Assembly (NCBI GenBank): GCA_015493185.1
Contig: WGDQ01000430.1
Span: forward strand, 1 to 5,364
Direction of reading: 5' to 3'
DNA from: Planctomycetaceae bacterium
GTDB taxonomy: Bacteria; Planctomycetota; Planctomycetia; Pirellulales; JAEUIK01
DNA: 5,364 nt
Part shown: positions 1 through 5,364 of the stretch, piece after piece
Numbering within the stretch: the first letter of the stretch is position 1
Layout of the letters: every line of letters starts with the position of its first letter
Position numbers and translations under genes: made by a program
The notes under the pieces: model-generated
What the model was told of the DNA's origin: nothing
Seen by the model: only the letters and a program-made list of their open reading frames with translations
The model's database searches: none

Positions 1-141
1 ACCAAGGCCGAACTGCCCCGTGACCCTGCACAATCTCGATGCCAGCCCCACTCGTGCACTGACGCAGCCCCCACTCGCACGCTGGGGCGTTTCTCAGCAT
101 GGCCAAGAAATCCCTCCCCCAATCGGATCGGTTGTCTGTAC

Positions 142-167
142 AAAAAAACGACGGCCCCTTCGGAGCC
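142..167 (-). terminator. Possible rho-independent terminator, leftward
   Basis: Read on the minus strand, GGCTCC, a three-base GAA loop and GGGGCC form a six-pair stem (153-158 with 162-167). GTCG follows, then seven T residues (142-148). One pair is a G-U wobble that works only in the minus-strand RNA (a C-A mismatch in the plus-strand RNA), and the U run is also on that side, so the leftward direction is favoured. The stem is short and four bases separate it from the U run, so strength is uncertain. No gene is visible just upstream on the minus strand; it could end read-through or an unannotated RNA. Confidence 0.3.
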
Positions 168-518
168 CTTTCCGCAAGGTGCATTCACATCGTGCTGAGC
201 GATCTTCACAGGCTTCGCAAATCGCATGGTTACGAAGCGAACGCAACCGTGCATCCGTTAAGGCGTGAGGAAGACCGCCGACAAGCCCAATCCCACACGT
301 CCGACAATGCACCGCGGCGAGCTGCGGCGTTGGTATCCAAGCAACCGCCCCCTGGCACACGCCTGGCGCCGCATTGCCCATTACCCAGGCGCTCCAGTTC
401 CGAAGACGTACTGCCCCGCAGTGCGGCGATCCGCCGCCCATGCGAGAAACACGCCGTTTCCCCTTCATCGGTACCCGACGCCCAGCCTGCCGGCGCGGCG
501 GCGCGGCGACCGCTTTTC

Positions 519-547
519 TTTCGTGTTTGCCGGACAAATGGTATCAT
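519..547 (+). promoter_or_regulatory. Possible extended -10 promoter for the vWA gene
   Basis: TGGTATCAT at 539-547 reads as an extended -10 element (TG, one base, then TATCAT, four of six matches to TATAAT). The hexamer 17 bases upstream (519-524, TTTCGT) is only a weak -35, which extended -10 promoters can tolerate. Transcription would begin near 554 and leave a leader of about 200 bases before the GTG at 761. This is a pattern match only. Confidence 0.25.
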
Positions 548-747
548 GGATTCGACCGCCGGAACGTGACAAAAAGGCGGCGGCAACAGCGCGTTGTGCG
601 ATCGATCATCCGGTCGGGGCGCTGGTGCGGCGCACGTTCGCCCACATGCGACACGGGCGGCGGTTCGCACTCCGTGGCTCACCATCGCAGCGATTGGTGC
701 GCGACGGACGCGGAATCTGGAACAGAGGCATTGGTCGAGCTGTCCGC

Positions 748-751
748 GAGG
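748..751 (+). promoter_or_regulatory. Ribosome binding site supporting the GTG start at 761
   Basis: GAGG ends nine bases before the GTG at 761, a workable Shine-Dalgarno spacing. It helps choose this start over the upstream in-frame ATG at 374, whose extra 129 codons look non-coding, and over the TTG at 731. Confidence 0.45.
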
Positions 752-760
752 CCTGGCAAA

Positions 761-2731
761 GTGCTCAACTTATGGCGGCACGTTCTGACGCGTACCTATG
801 GCGACGCCACGGGCGCCGATCTTGCGGCTTGGTTGCTTAGCTTGAGCTTCCACCTCGCGCTGCTTGTCGTTTTGGCCGCCATCGGGATCTATATCCCTAA
901 GAGCCAGGTTACTCTGGAAGCCACGCTGGTTCGCACCGAACCCGAAGAGTTGCCGCGCGAATTCATCGTCTCCAACACGCCCGACGATGCGGTCGGCGCC
1001 CAGAGCTTTGGCGGCGATGCCGCGGCGATGGCTGCGGCGGCAGAGTTGTCGGACTTCACCGACATTCAGCCGGAAACACCACCGCAAGACGTCACGCCGG
1101 CCGAATTGCATGAGTTTCTCGAAGTCAGCCACGCGCCTTACTTGAGTGATACACTCACCCTGCGTGGCGAGGCGGGCATGGCCGTCAACGGCGCGATGGG
1201 AGCCATCGACCGCATCACACGCGAAGTGCTCTTGTCGCTCGAGCAGCGCCCCACACTTCTGGTTTGGCTGTTCGATCAATCGGGCAGCCTCGATGCGATC
1301 CGACAAACGATCTACGACCGCTTCGACCGCATCTACAAAGAGCTTGGCATCATTGAGCAGTCGCGGGCTGAGACCGTGGCCGCGCATCGTCGGCCACTGC
1401 TCAGCGCCATTGTGGCATTCGGGCAGCAGGTAAGCTTTCGCACCGAACGACCGACGGACGACGTCGACAAGCTCAAGCAGGCCCTGGCCGGTATCGACAT
1501 CGATCCCAGCGGCGTCGAGATGGTTTTTTCCGCCGTCATTTCGGCCGCCGAGCGCTACCGGCGGCTGCGCACATCGAGTCCGCGACGGAATCTGATGTTC
1601 ATCATCGTCAGCGACGAAGTAGGCGACGACGAAGCCCGGGCCGAAGAGGCCGTCACCATCTGCCGGAAGCTCAGCATCCCGGTCTATGTCATCGGCGTGC
1701 CCGCGCCCTTCGGTCGGCAAGAAGCCTTGGTGAAATACGTCGATCCCGACCCGAAATACGATCAGTCGGTTCAATGGATTCCCGTGCGGCAAGGGCCCGA
1801 ATCGGCAATGCCTGAACGATTGAAGCTGGCCTTCTCGGCCTCGCCTCGAGCCCAAGAACTCGAACAAATCGACTCGGGCTTCGGCCCATTTCATCTCACG
1901 CGGCTTTGCTACGCGACCGGCGGCATCTACTTCATTCTGCACCCGAACAAGGCAACCCCAGGACGACGCGTAAACCGCCGCGAAGTGCCCGTCATGTCGG
2001 CACAGCTATACTATTTCTTCGATCAAGAACGAATGCGTCGCTATCGGCCCGACTACGTATCGCTTTTCGAATACCAACGACGCTTGAAGGCCAATCGTGC
2101 GCGTGCCGCTTTGGTCGAGGCATCGGCCATGTCCCGAATTTCGCCGCTCGAGAACCCGCGTCGTCGTTTCCCGAAGCAAGACGATGCCAGCTTGAAGCGC
2201 CTGCTCGACCAGGCCCAGCAGGCTGCGGCCAAACTGGAACCGAAACTCGAATCGCTTTACCGCATCTTGAAAAGCGGCGAGGCCGATCGGCCCAAGCTGC
2301 GTAAGCCCCGTTGGATGGCCGGCTTCGATTTGGCCATGGGCCGTGTGCTGGCCGCCAAAGTGCGCACCGAAGGTTACAACGCGATGCTGGCCGAGCTGAA
2401 ACAGGGCCGCCCATTCAAAGATGCCAAGAACGACACCTGGGTTCTCGTTCCGGCCGACACGATCGAAACCGACAGCCGACTCGATCGCATGGTGCGCCAG
2501 GCCCGGCAGTACCTCGAAGGCGTGATCAGCCAGCATCCCGGCACGCCTTGGGAGCTGCTGGCCAAAGAAGAGCTGGCGCAGCCGCTGGGCTGGAAATGGA
2601 CCGAAACCTTTACAGGCGTCAACGCGCCTCGCCAGCGGCAACCCGGCAACAACAATCCCTTGCCGCGCAACGACCGTCGCCGCATGGCTCCCAAAGAACC
2701 GCAGCGTCCGCGTCGGCAAATACGCCTTTAG
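761..2731 (+). CDS. Membrane-anchored vWA domain protein
   Basis: A 656-residue protein, taking the GTG at 761 as start because recognisable sequence (LWRHVLTRTYGDATG) begins just after it. Residues 24-45 form one hydrophobic membrane helix; positive charges before it suggest the bulk lies outside the cytoplasmic membrane. Residues 47-160 are an acidic, Ala-rich linker. A von Willebrand A fold spans about 164-320: the metal-binding DxSxS motif is intact as DQSGS (172-176), and a second strand ends in SDE (284-286), where the later MIDAS aspartate is expected. The C-terminal half is helical and charged, with a Trp-rich segment (TPWELLAKEELAQPLGWKW, 595-613) and a basic Pro/Asn/Arg tail from about 620. 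vWA domains with intact MIDAS sites usually bind proteins through a divalent metal. The partner and role are unknown. It stands alone on the plus strand and converges on the lipoprotein gene. The vWA call is strong; the exact start is less so. Confidence 0.88.
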   Translation: MLNLWRHVLTRTYGDATGADLAAWLLSLSFHLALLVVLAAIGIYIPKSQVTLEATLVRTEPEELPREFIVSNTPDDAVGAQSFGGDAAAMAAAAELSDFTDIQPETPPQDVTPAELHEFLEVSHAPYLSDTLTLRGEAGMAVNGAMGAIDRITREVLLSLEQRPTLLVWLFDQSGSLDAIRQTIYDRFDRIYKELGIIEQSRAETVAAHRRPLLSAIVAFGQQVSFRTERPTDDVDKLKQALAGIDIDPSGVEMVFSAVISAAERYRRLRTSSPRRNLMFIIVSDEVGDDEARAEEAVTICRKLSIPVYVIGVPAPFGRQEALVKYVDPDPKYDQSVQWIPVRQGPESAMPERLKLAFSASPRAQELEQIDSGFGPFHLTRLCYATGGIYFILHPNKATPGRRVNRREVPVMSAQLYYFFDQERMRRYRPDYVSLFEYQRRLKANRARAALVEASAMSRISPLENPRRRFPKQDDASLKRLLDQAQQAAAKLEPKLESLYRILKSGEADRPKLRKPRWMAGFDLAMGRVLAAKVRTEGYNAMLAELKQGRPFKDAKNDTWVLVPADTIETDSRLDRMVRQARQYLEGVISQHPGTPWELLAKEELAQPLGWKWTETFTGVNAPRQRQPGNNNPLPRNDRRRMAPKEPQRPRRQIRL

Positions 2732-2746
2732 CGTCGCGCTGCCAAT

Positions 2747-3406
2747 CTACTGAATAAGTCGGCTTTCCTTGGCAAAGTCGGCCCGCGTGTCGTGGGCGTA
2801 GAAGTGCCGCCCGATCTGCTCGGCCAGCTCGGCCACAAACTGCCGTCGAAATTCCGGCTCGCGTTTTTCGGCTGTCGGAATCGCCACATGCGGCGGATAG
2901 ACCGCCTCGGGCGGGTCTTTCTCGTACACGAGCCGCGTGCTGCCATCCTGTAAATCGTACACGCGCAGCGAATAAACGGCGTGCCCCTGATACAGCGTTT
3001 GCCCTTGATAAAGGCTGAAGTGGCTCAGCTCGATGCCCACCACGGCATCGGCATCGAGGGCTTTCCCCACGTCGGAAAACTCCTCCCACGTATGCTCGTC
3101 GAGCCATGCGTCCACATCGGTCTGATCCACCACTTCAATGTTTCGCACGTGTTGCGAAAGTCGGCGTGCCACCTCGCGAGCCAGGTCTTTCGCGACATTG
3201 GCCGTCGAATACTGAAGCATGGCCGTCGGCCGGCAAACGACAACCACGCGACGGTCTTTCAACCCGTCGAAATCGGCCGGCATGTTCGTGCCTTTGACGA
3301 CATACAGAGCCGCCGCCACGGCATTGCAACCAACGGCCGGCAACAAGGCCATGAGCAACCACGCAGCATACATCCGTCGTCGACGGTCTGAGGACGAGCG
3401 ATCCAT
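2747..3406 (-). CDS. Putative lipoprotein of unknown function, CsgG/TolB-like outline
   Basis: A 219-residue protein. I start it at the ATG at 3406 rather than the TTG at 3412: AGGAG (3413-3417) lies six bases before the ATG but directly abuts the TTG. The N-terminus is a lipoprotein signal: an Arg-rich stretch (RRRR, 8-11), a hydrophobic core (13-25) and a lipobox-like AVGC with Cys27 as the lipidated residue; Ala at -3 is less usual than Leu. The mature part has a strand (RVVVVC, 53-58), a helix with a DLAREVARRL pattern (74-83), an IEVVD strand (90-94), then ADAVVGIEL (119-127) and a strand pair built on a repeated LYQG (132-135, 138-141). This order resembles small CsgG/TolB-N-like or GNA1162-like lipoproteins, but that is inference from outline. 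Probably co-transcribed with the DUF2752 gene 78 bases upstream. Function unknown. Confidence 0.82.
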   Translation of the reverse strand: MDRSSSDRRRRMYAAWLLMALLPAVGCNAVAAALYVVKGTNMPADFDGLKDRRVVVVCRPTAMLQYSTANVAKDLAREVARRLSQHVRNIEVVDQTDVDAWLDEHTWEEFSDVGKALDADAVVGIELSHFSLYQGQTLYQGHAVYSLRVYDLQDGSTRLVYEKDPPEAVYPPHVAIPTAEKREPEFRRQFVAELAEQIGRHFYAHDTRADFAKESRLIQ

Positions 3407-3412
3407 CGCCAA

Positions 3413-3417
3413 CTCCT
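3413..3417 (-). promoter_or_regulatory. Shine-Dalgarno site of the lipoprotein gene
   Basis: On the minus strand AGGAG is followed by six bases and the ATG at 3406. It is the clearest ribosome binding site in the window and it decides the start: the upstream TTG at 3412 would have no spacing from it. Confidence 0.7.
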
Positions 3418-3484
3418 GCTTCCAAGCCCGATCGAAATATTTTTCCGTTGTCGGTCCGCAGTGGCGTCAATCCCATACGGCTGA

Positions 3485-3937
3485 CTAACGCCACAACAGG
3501 CGAGTGGCCCAATCGATCAACGTGATCACGACCACAATGCCAGCCACTGCCACCAACCAGACCTCGCCCGACGGCCACGCGGGCTGCCGGCCCCGAATCG
3601 CCGCGATCAGCAGCCAGGGTGCGACGAACACGACGATCAGCGCCAGCACGGTTCCACCTGCGTTGGCCCGCACGGCCGCGCCGATCTGCCCTCGCACCGT
3701 ATGCGCCCAGGCTGTGGTCATACCGCACGACGGGCAGCGCACGCCAAACAGCGTGCGAAACGTGCACGGAGGCAATCCCAACTGTTGGTGCGTGCCGAAG
3801 CCTCTCGCATCGGGTTCCAACCAGCCAGCCACTCCCAACCCGCCGAGCAATATCAATCCGAGCGCAGCCAGGCCGAAACGGACGCTGGGCCGCATCGCTC
3901 GATGCAATCTCCCCGCCGAGTCGTTCATGGTATCCAT
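3485..3937 (-). CDS. DUF2752 family membrane protein
   Basis: A 150-residue protein with the DUF2752 signature: a Pro-Cys pair (GLPPCTFRTLFG, Cys58) followed ten residues later by CPSCGMTTAW (Cys68, Cys71), just after the first membrane helix. Predicted helices lie near 19-39, 95-114 and 126-142; the length is typical for the family. The conserved cysteines suggest metal binding or redox chemistry at the membrane face, but the biochemical role of the family is not established as far as I know. The start is the ATG at 3937; a second in-frame ATG at 3928 is possible, and neither has a clear Shine-Dalgarno site. The gene leads a likely two-gene unit with the lipoprotein gene. A candidate promoter (3953-3981) sits just upstream. 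Confidence 0.88.
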   Translation of the reverse strand: MDTMNDSAGRLHRAMRPSVRFGLAALGLILLGGLGVAGWLEPDARGFGTHQQLGLPPCTFRTLFGVRCPSCGMTTAWAHTVRGQIGAAVRANAGGTVLALIVVFVAPWLLIAAIRGRQPAWPSGEVWLVAVAGIVVVITLIDWATRLLWR

Positions 3938-3952
3938 AGGGAAAGGTGCCGG

Positions 3953-3981
3953 AGACTACTGAAAGCCAACTACGCTGACAA
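3953..3981 (-). promoter_or_regulatory. Candidate sigma-70-type promoter for the DUF2752 gene
   Basis: On the minus strand TTGTCA (3976-3981, five of six matches to TTGACA) is followed after exactly 17 bases by TAGTCT (3953-3958, three of six matches to TATAAT). Transcription would start near 3946, a short distance before the ATG at 3937. A-tracts at 3998-4020 lie farther upstream, where a UP-like element could act. The -10 is weak, so this remains a candidate. Confidence 0.3.
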
Positions 3982-3997
3982 GATCATTCCACCAGCC

Positions 3998-4070
3998 AAA
4001 AACGGCGCAAAACGGCGAAACGGCAACGGGCAGCAAACGGTGTGGGACAGCGTGGCCGTGAAAAAAACGG
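3998..4070. repeat. Clustered A-tract plus CGG units
   Basis: Runs of two to seven A residues, each followed directly by CGG, occur six times in 73 bases: A runs at 3998-4002, 4009-4012, 4018-4020, 4025-4026, 4035-4037 and 4061-4067. The first three are spaced about one helical turn apart, as in intrinsically curved DNA. They lie upstream of the candidate DUF2752 promoter on the minus strand. They could be a curved upstream element, a set of protein-binding sites, or chance in a biased sequence. Confidence 0.35.
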
Positions 4071-4192
4071 CTGCATTTCCCCGCCTCGCGCAGACAATCT
4101 TTGCACGACGAGCGAAAGCAGCGAAGCGGCGCAAGCCCAGCGAGCCGGCCACATTCTTGCCCGTTTCCACGTGCGGCCGAGTGAAACGAGAC

Positions 4193-4218
4193 GGTCGGCG
4201 TCTCCCTCGACGCCGATC
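4193..4218 (-). terminator. Hairpin downstream of the YmdB-like gene, possible terminator
   Basis: Arms at 4193-4202 and 4209-4218 pair over ten positions (core TCGGCGTC with GACGCCGA plus outer pairs, one of them a wobble) around a six-base loop. On the minus strand it lies about 100 bases after the YmdB-like stop and is followed by GTCTCGTTTCAC, which has only a short T run. It may help end that transcript, but it is not a classic rho-independent terminator. Confidence 0.25.
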
Positions 4219-4314
4219 CCTTTCGACGGGGACGCACCGCCGAAAATCGTGGTGGCGCCCATAGCATTCACGCCGTTCGGCCGTGCCGATTGCCGCGAGC
4301 CGGTCTCGTTGGAT

Positions 4315-5142
4315 TCAAGCCTCGGTTGACGACGCCGACACATCGGCCAGACGGCAGGCCTCGGTCTCGTCGATCGAAACGCGGCGGATCGAAGTCGCCC
4401 GGCCCGTGTCGGGATCGACCTCGACAATGGTGCCGCACAAGCGAGGATCTCCCGTCGCCACGTCGAACACCGTCGGAAAAAAAGTCCGTGTCGTTTCCAT
4501 CACGCGATCAATACGACGCCCCAAGATGCTTTCGTACGGGCCGGTCATGCCCACATCACACTGAAACGCCGTGCCGCCCGGAAAAATTTGCTCGTCCGCC
4601 GTCGGCACATGCGTATGCGTACCGAGTACGGCTGAGACACGGCCATCGAGGTAGCGCCCCATCAACTGTTTGTCGCTGGTGGCCTCGGCATGGAAATCGA
4701 CCACAATCACCTTCACCTCGGGCGGCAGCGATGCCAGTACACGATCGGCCGCAGCAAACGGACAGTCGACCGGTCGCATGAAAACGCGCCCCATCAAACT
4801 GATCACGGCCACGGGCGTATCGCACCGCGATACAAGCACCATCGATGTCTGCCCGGGCGCCTCGGGCGGATAATTGGCCGGTTTCACAATGTTCGAGGCC
4901 GAGTCGAGTACTCGCGCGATTTCCTTCCGCCGGTAAATGTGGTCGCCCAATGTGATGCCGTCGACGCCGGCGGCCACAAGCTCTTGATAGATGGCCGGCG
5001 TCAATCCGCTGCCGCCGGCGGCGTTTTCTGCGTTGGCGATCACCAGGTCCAACGCCTCGCTGCGCACAAGCGCCGGCACGACGCGCCGCACCATCTCGCG
5101 GCCGGGCTTACCAACAATATCACCGATCAGCAGAATTCGCAC
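4315..5142 (-). CDS. YmdB-family metallophosphoesterase (TIGR00282 type)
   Basis: A 275-residue cytosolic protein, about the family length. Binuclear metal-site motifs appear in order: GDIVGKPGR (Asp8), NAENAAGG (Glu39, Asn40), TLGDH (Asp67, His68), VDFHAEATSDK (His151) and GTHTHVPTAD (His176, His178). In Bacillus subtilis YmdB the equivalent residues bind two metal ions and the enzyme hydrolyses 2',3'-cyclic AMP, affecting biofilm and motility choices; that activity here is inferred. The oddity is Asp67, where the family usually has Asn (GNH). There is no signal peptide. The start is the GTG at 5142: an in-frame TGA (5152-5154) lies just upstream, and no Shine-Dalgarno site is evident. In many bacteria this gene follows rny (RNase Y), but I do not recognise rny in the 222 bases upstream. 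Confidence 0.92.
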   Translation of the reverse strand: MRILLIGDIVGKPGREMVRRVVPALVRSEALDLVIANAENAAGGSGLTPAIYQELVAAGVDGITLGDHIYRRKEIARVLDSASNIVKPANYPPEAPGQTSMVLVSRCDTPVAVISLMGRVFMRPVDCPFAAADRVLASLPPEVKVIVVDFHAEATSDKQLMGRYLDGRVSAVLGTHTHVPTADEQIFPGGTAFQCDVGMTGPYESILGRRIDRVMETTRTFFPTVFDVATGDPRLCGTIVEVDPDTGRATSIRRVSIDETEACRLADVSASSTEA

Positions 5143-5364
5143 AGCATCACGTCATTTCTTGGAAGCGCAAGGTGAAAAGGTTACCACCGCCCCGTTTCTG
5201 GCAGCGATCGACCAGAATTCGACAAATCCGCACCCGAAAAACGCACAACACAATGCCCACCCGACGCACCCCTCGCCCTGTCCGTTTCGTCACGCGTTCG
5301 GGCGCAAGTCAATGCGGCTGACCCTCGCATGGCCTCATTATTTTGTCGGTGCGTTCTGCAAAGA
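5143..5364. other. Upstream region of the YmdB-like gene, no supported CDS
   Basis: No gene is recognised in these 222 bases. On the minus strand one frame enters from the right edge and stops at a TGA (5309-5311) after 17 codons; it could be the tail of an upstream gene but is too short to judge. A second minus frame stays open for about 60 codons without family resemblance. An extended -10-like TGGTAACCT (5178-5186, minus) could serve the YmdB-like gene, but it has no good -35. Confidence 0.5.

Larger units (their letters stand above)
1..760. other. Gene-poor 5' region, no supported CDS
   Basis: This 760-base stretch is crossed by open frames on both strands, as expected at high GC. Their translations are rich in Arg, Pro, Cys, Trp and His, have no hydrophobic core pattern, and match no family I recognise. 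A minus-strand frame could start at the TTG at 106 or the ATG at 100 and run off the left edge; a purine-rich GGGGGAGGG lies just upstream (112-120). It has only about 35 residues with several Cys and Trp, so I do not call it. What the region does hold is a terminator-like hairpin (142-167, minus), a weak inverted repeat (212-217 with 233-238) and a possible promoter (519-547). No tRNA-like or other known RNA fold was seen. Confidence 0.6.
3938..4314. other. Intergenic region between the DUF2752 and YmdB-like genes
   Basis: This is a 377-base gap between two leftward genes. Minus-strand frames crossing it (for example from about 4267 and 4427) have no recognisable family, poor composition and no ribosome binding site, so I call no gene. 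It holds a candidate promoter (3953-3981), a cluster of A-tract/CGG units (3998-4070) and a hairpin (4193-4218) downstream of the YmdB-like gene. Confidence 0.6.

Noticed and set aside
1..106. Minus-strand open frame running off the left edge, with a purine-rich GGGGGAGGG before a TTG/ATG
   Set aside because: Only about 35 residues are visible, with several Cys and Trp and no family resemblance. The purine run may be chance. It cannot be judged without sequence to the left.
94..685. Long open frames on both strands in the 5' region
   Set aside because: The translations are Arg/Pro/Cys-rich, overlap each other in several frames and lack any recognisable domain, which is typical of open frames in GC-rich non-coding DNA.
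770..1942. 390-codon minus-strand open frame opposite the vWA gene
   Set aside because: It lies antisense to a gene with an intact vWA MIDAS motif and membrane helix. Its own translation has no domain pattern; it is a codon-bias shadow.
2756..2782. Direct repeat AAGTCGGC at 2756-2763 and 2775-2782
   Set aside because: The eight-base repeat lies in the 3' end of the lipoprotein gene and is explained by its coding sequence; too short to mean much.
3956..4427. Minus-strand open frames between the YmdB-like and DUF2752 genes, one partly hydrophobic
   Set aside because: No ribosome binding site, no family resemblance and high Arg/Cys content. The hydrophobic patch (about 4000-4080) comes from T-rich runs opposite the A-tracts.
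5131..5222. CAGAATTCG repeated at the start of the YmdB-like gene and about 80 bases upstream
   Set aside because: Only nine bases, one copy inside coding sequence, with no symmetry or further copies. Most likely chance.
5312..5364. Plus-strand ATG at 5312 with an open frame to the right edge
   Set aside because: Only 17 codons are visible, with no ribosome binding site and no recognisable sequence.
1..5364. Defence system, mobile element, CRISPR array or other new multi-gene system
   Set aside because: No transposase, integrase, nuclease, repeat-spacer pattern or toxin-antitoxin pair was seen. The four supported genes look like ordinary chromosomal genes.

Overview
The window looks like an ordinary chromosomal stretch from a GC-rich bacterium (roughly 60% by eye), most likely a planctomycete of the Pirellulales type. 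The clues are a roughly 650-residue membrane-anchored von Willebrand A (vWA) protein of the kind common in that group, a small planctomycete-style lipoprotein, a DUF2752 membrane protein, and a YmdB-family phosphoesterase. Weak or absent Shine-Dalgarno sites, GTG starts and long gene-poor gaps also fit. This placement rests on recall of family features, not on a search.

Layout. Positions 1-760 hold no gene I can support, although several long open frames cross them. They do hold a hairpin with a seven-T run facing left (minus strand) near 142-167 and a possible extended -10 promoter near 539-547. Positions 761-2731 (+) encode the vWA protein; its likely start is the GTG at 761, so the long in-frame extension back to 374 looks untranslated. 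Fifteen bases later it meets a leftward gene at 2747-3406 for a lipoprotein of unknown function. Upstream of that on the same strand is the DUF2752 gene (3485-3937), 78 bases away and probably co-transcribed. A 377-base gap (3938-4314) follows, with a candidate promoter and clustered A-tracts. Then comes the YmdB-like gene (4315-5142, minus). The last 222 bases (5143-5364) hold no recognisable gene.

How the genes relate. Three of the four products are predicted to be in or attached to a membrane: the vWA protein by one N-terminal helix, DUF2752 by about three helices, and the lipoprotein by lipidation. The YmdB-like protein should be a cytosolic metal-dependent phosphoesterase. Nothing in the sequence ties them into one pathway beyond the likely DUF2752-lipoprotein operon.

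I looked for defence genes, mobile elements, CRISPR arrays, tRNA or rRNA genes and large repeats and saw none. I do not see convincing evidence of a new biological system. The points most worth a second look are the Asn-to-Asp change in the YmdB metal-site motif, the unassigned leftward terminator-like hairpin in the 5' gap, and the repeated A-tract/CGG units upstream of the DUF2752 gene.
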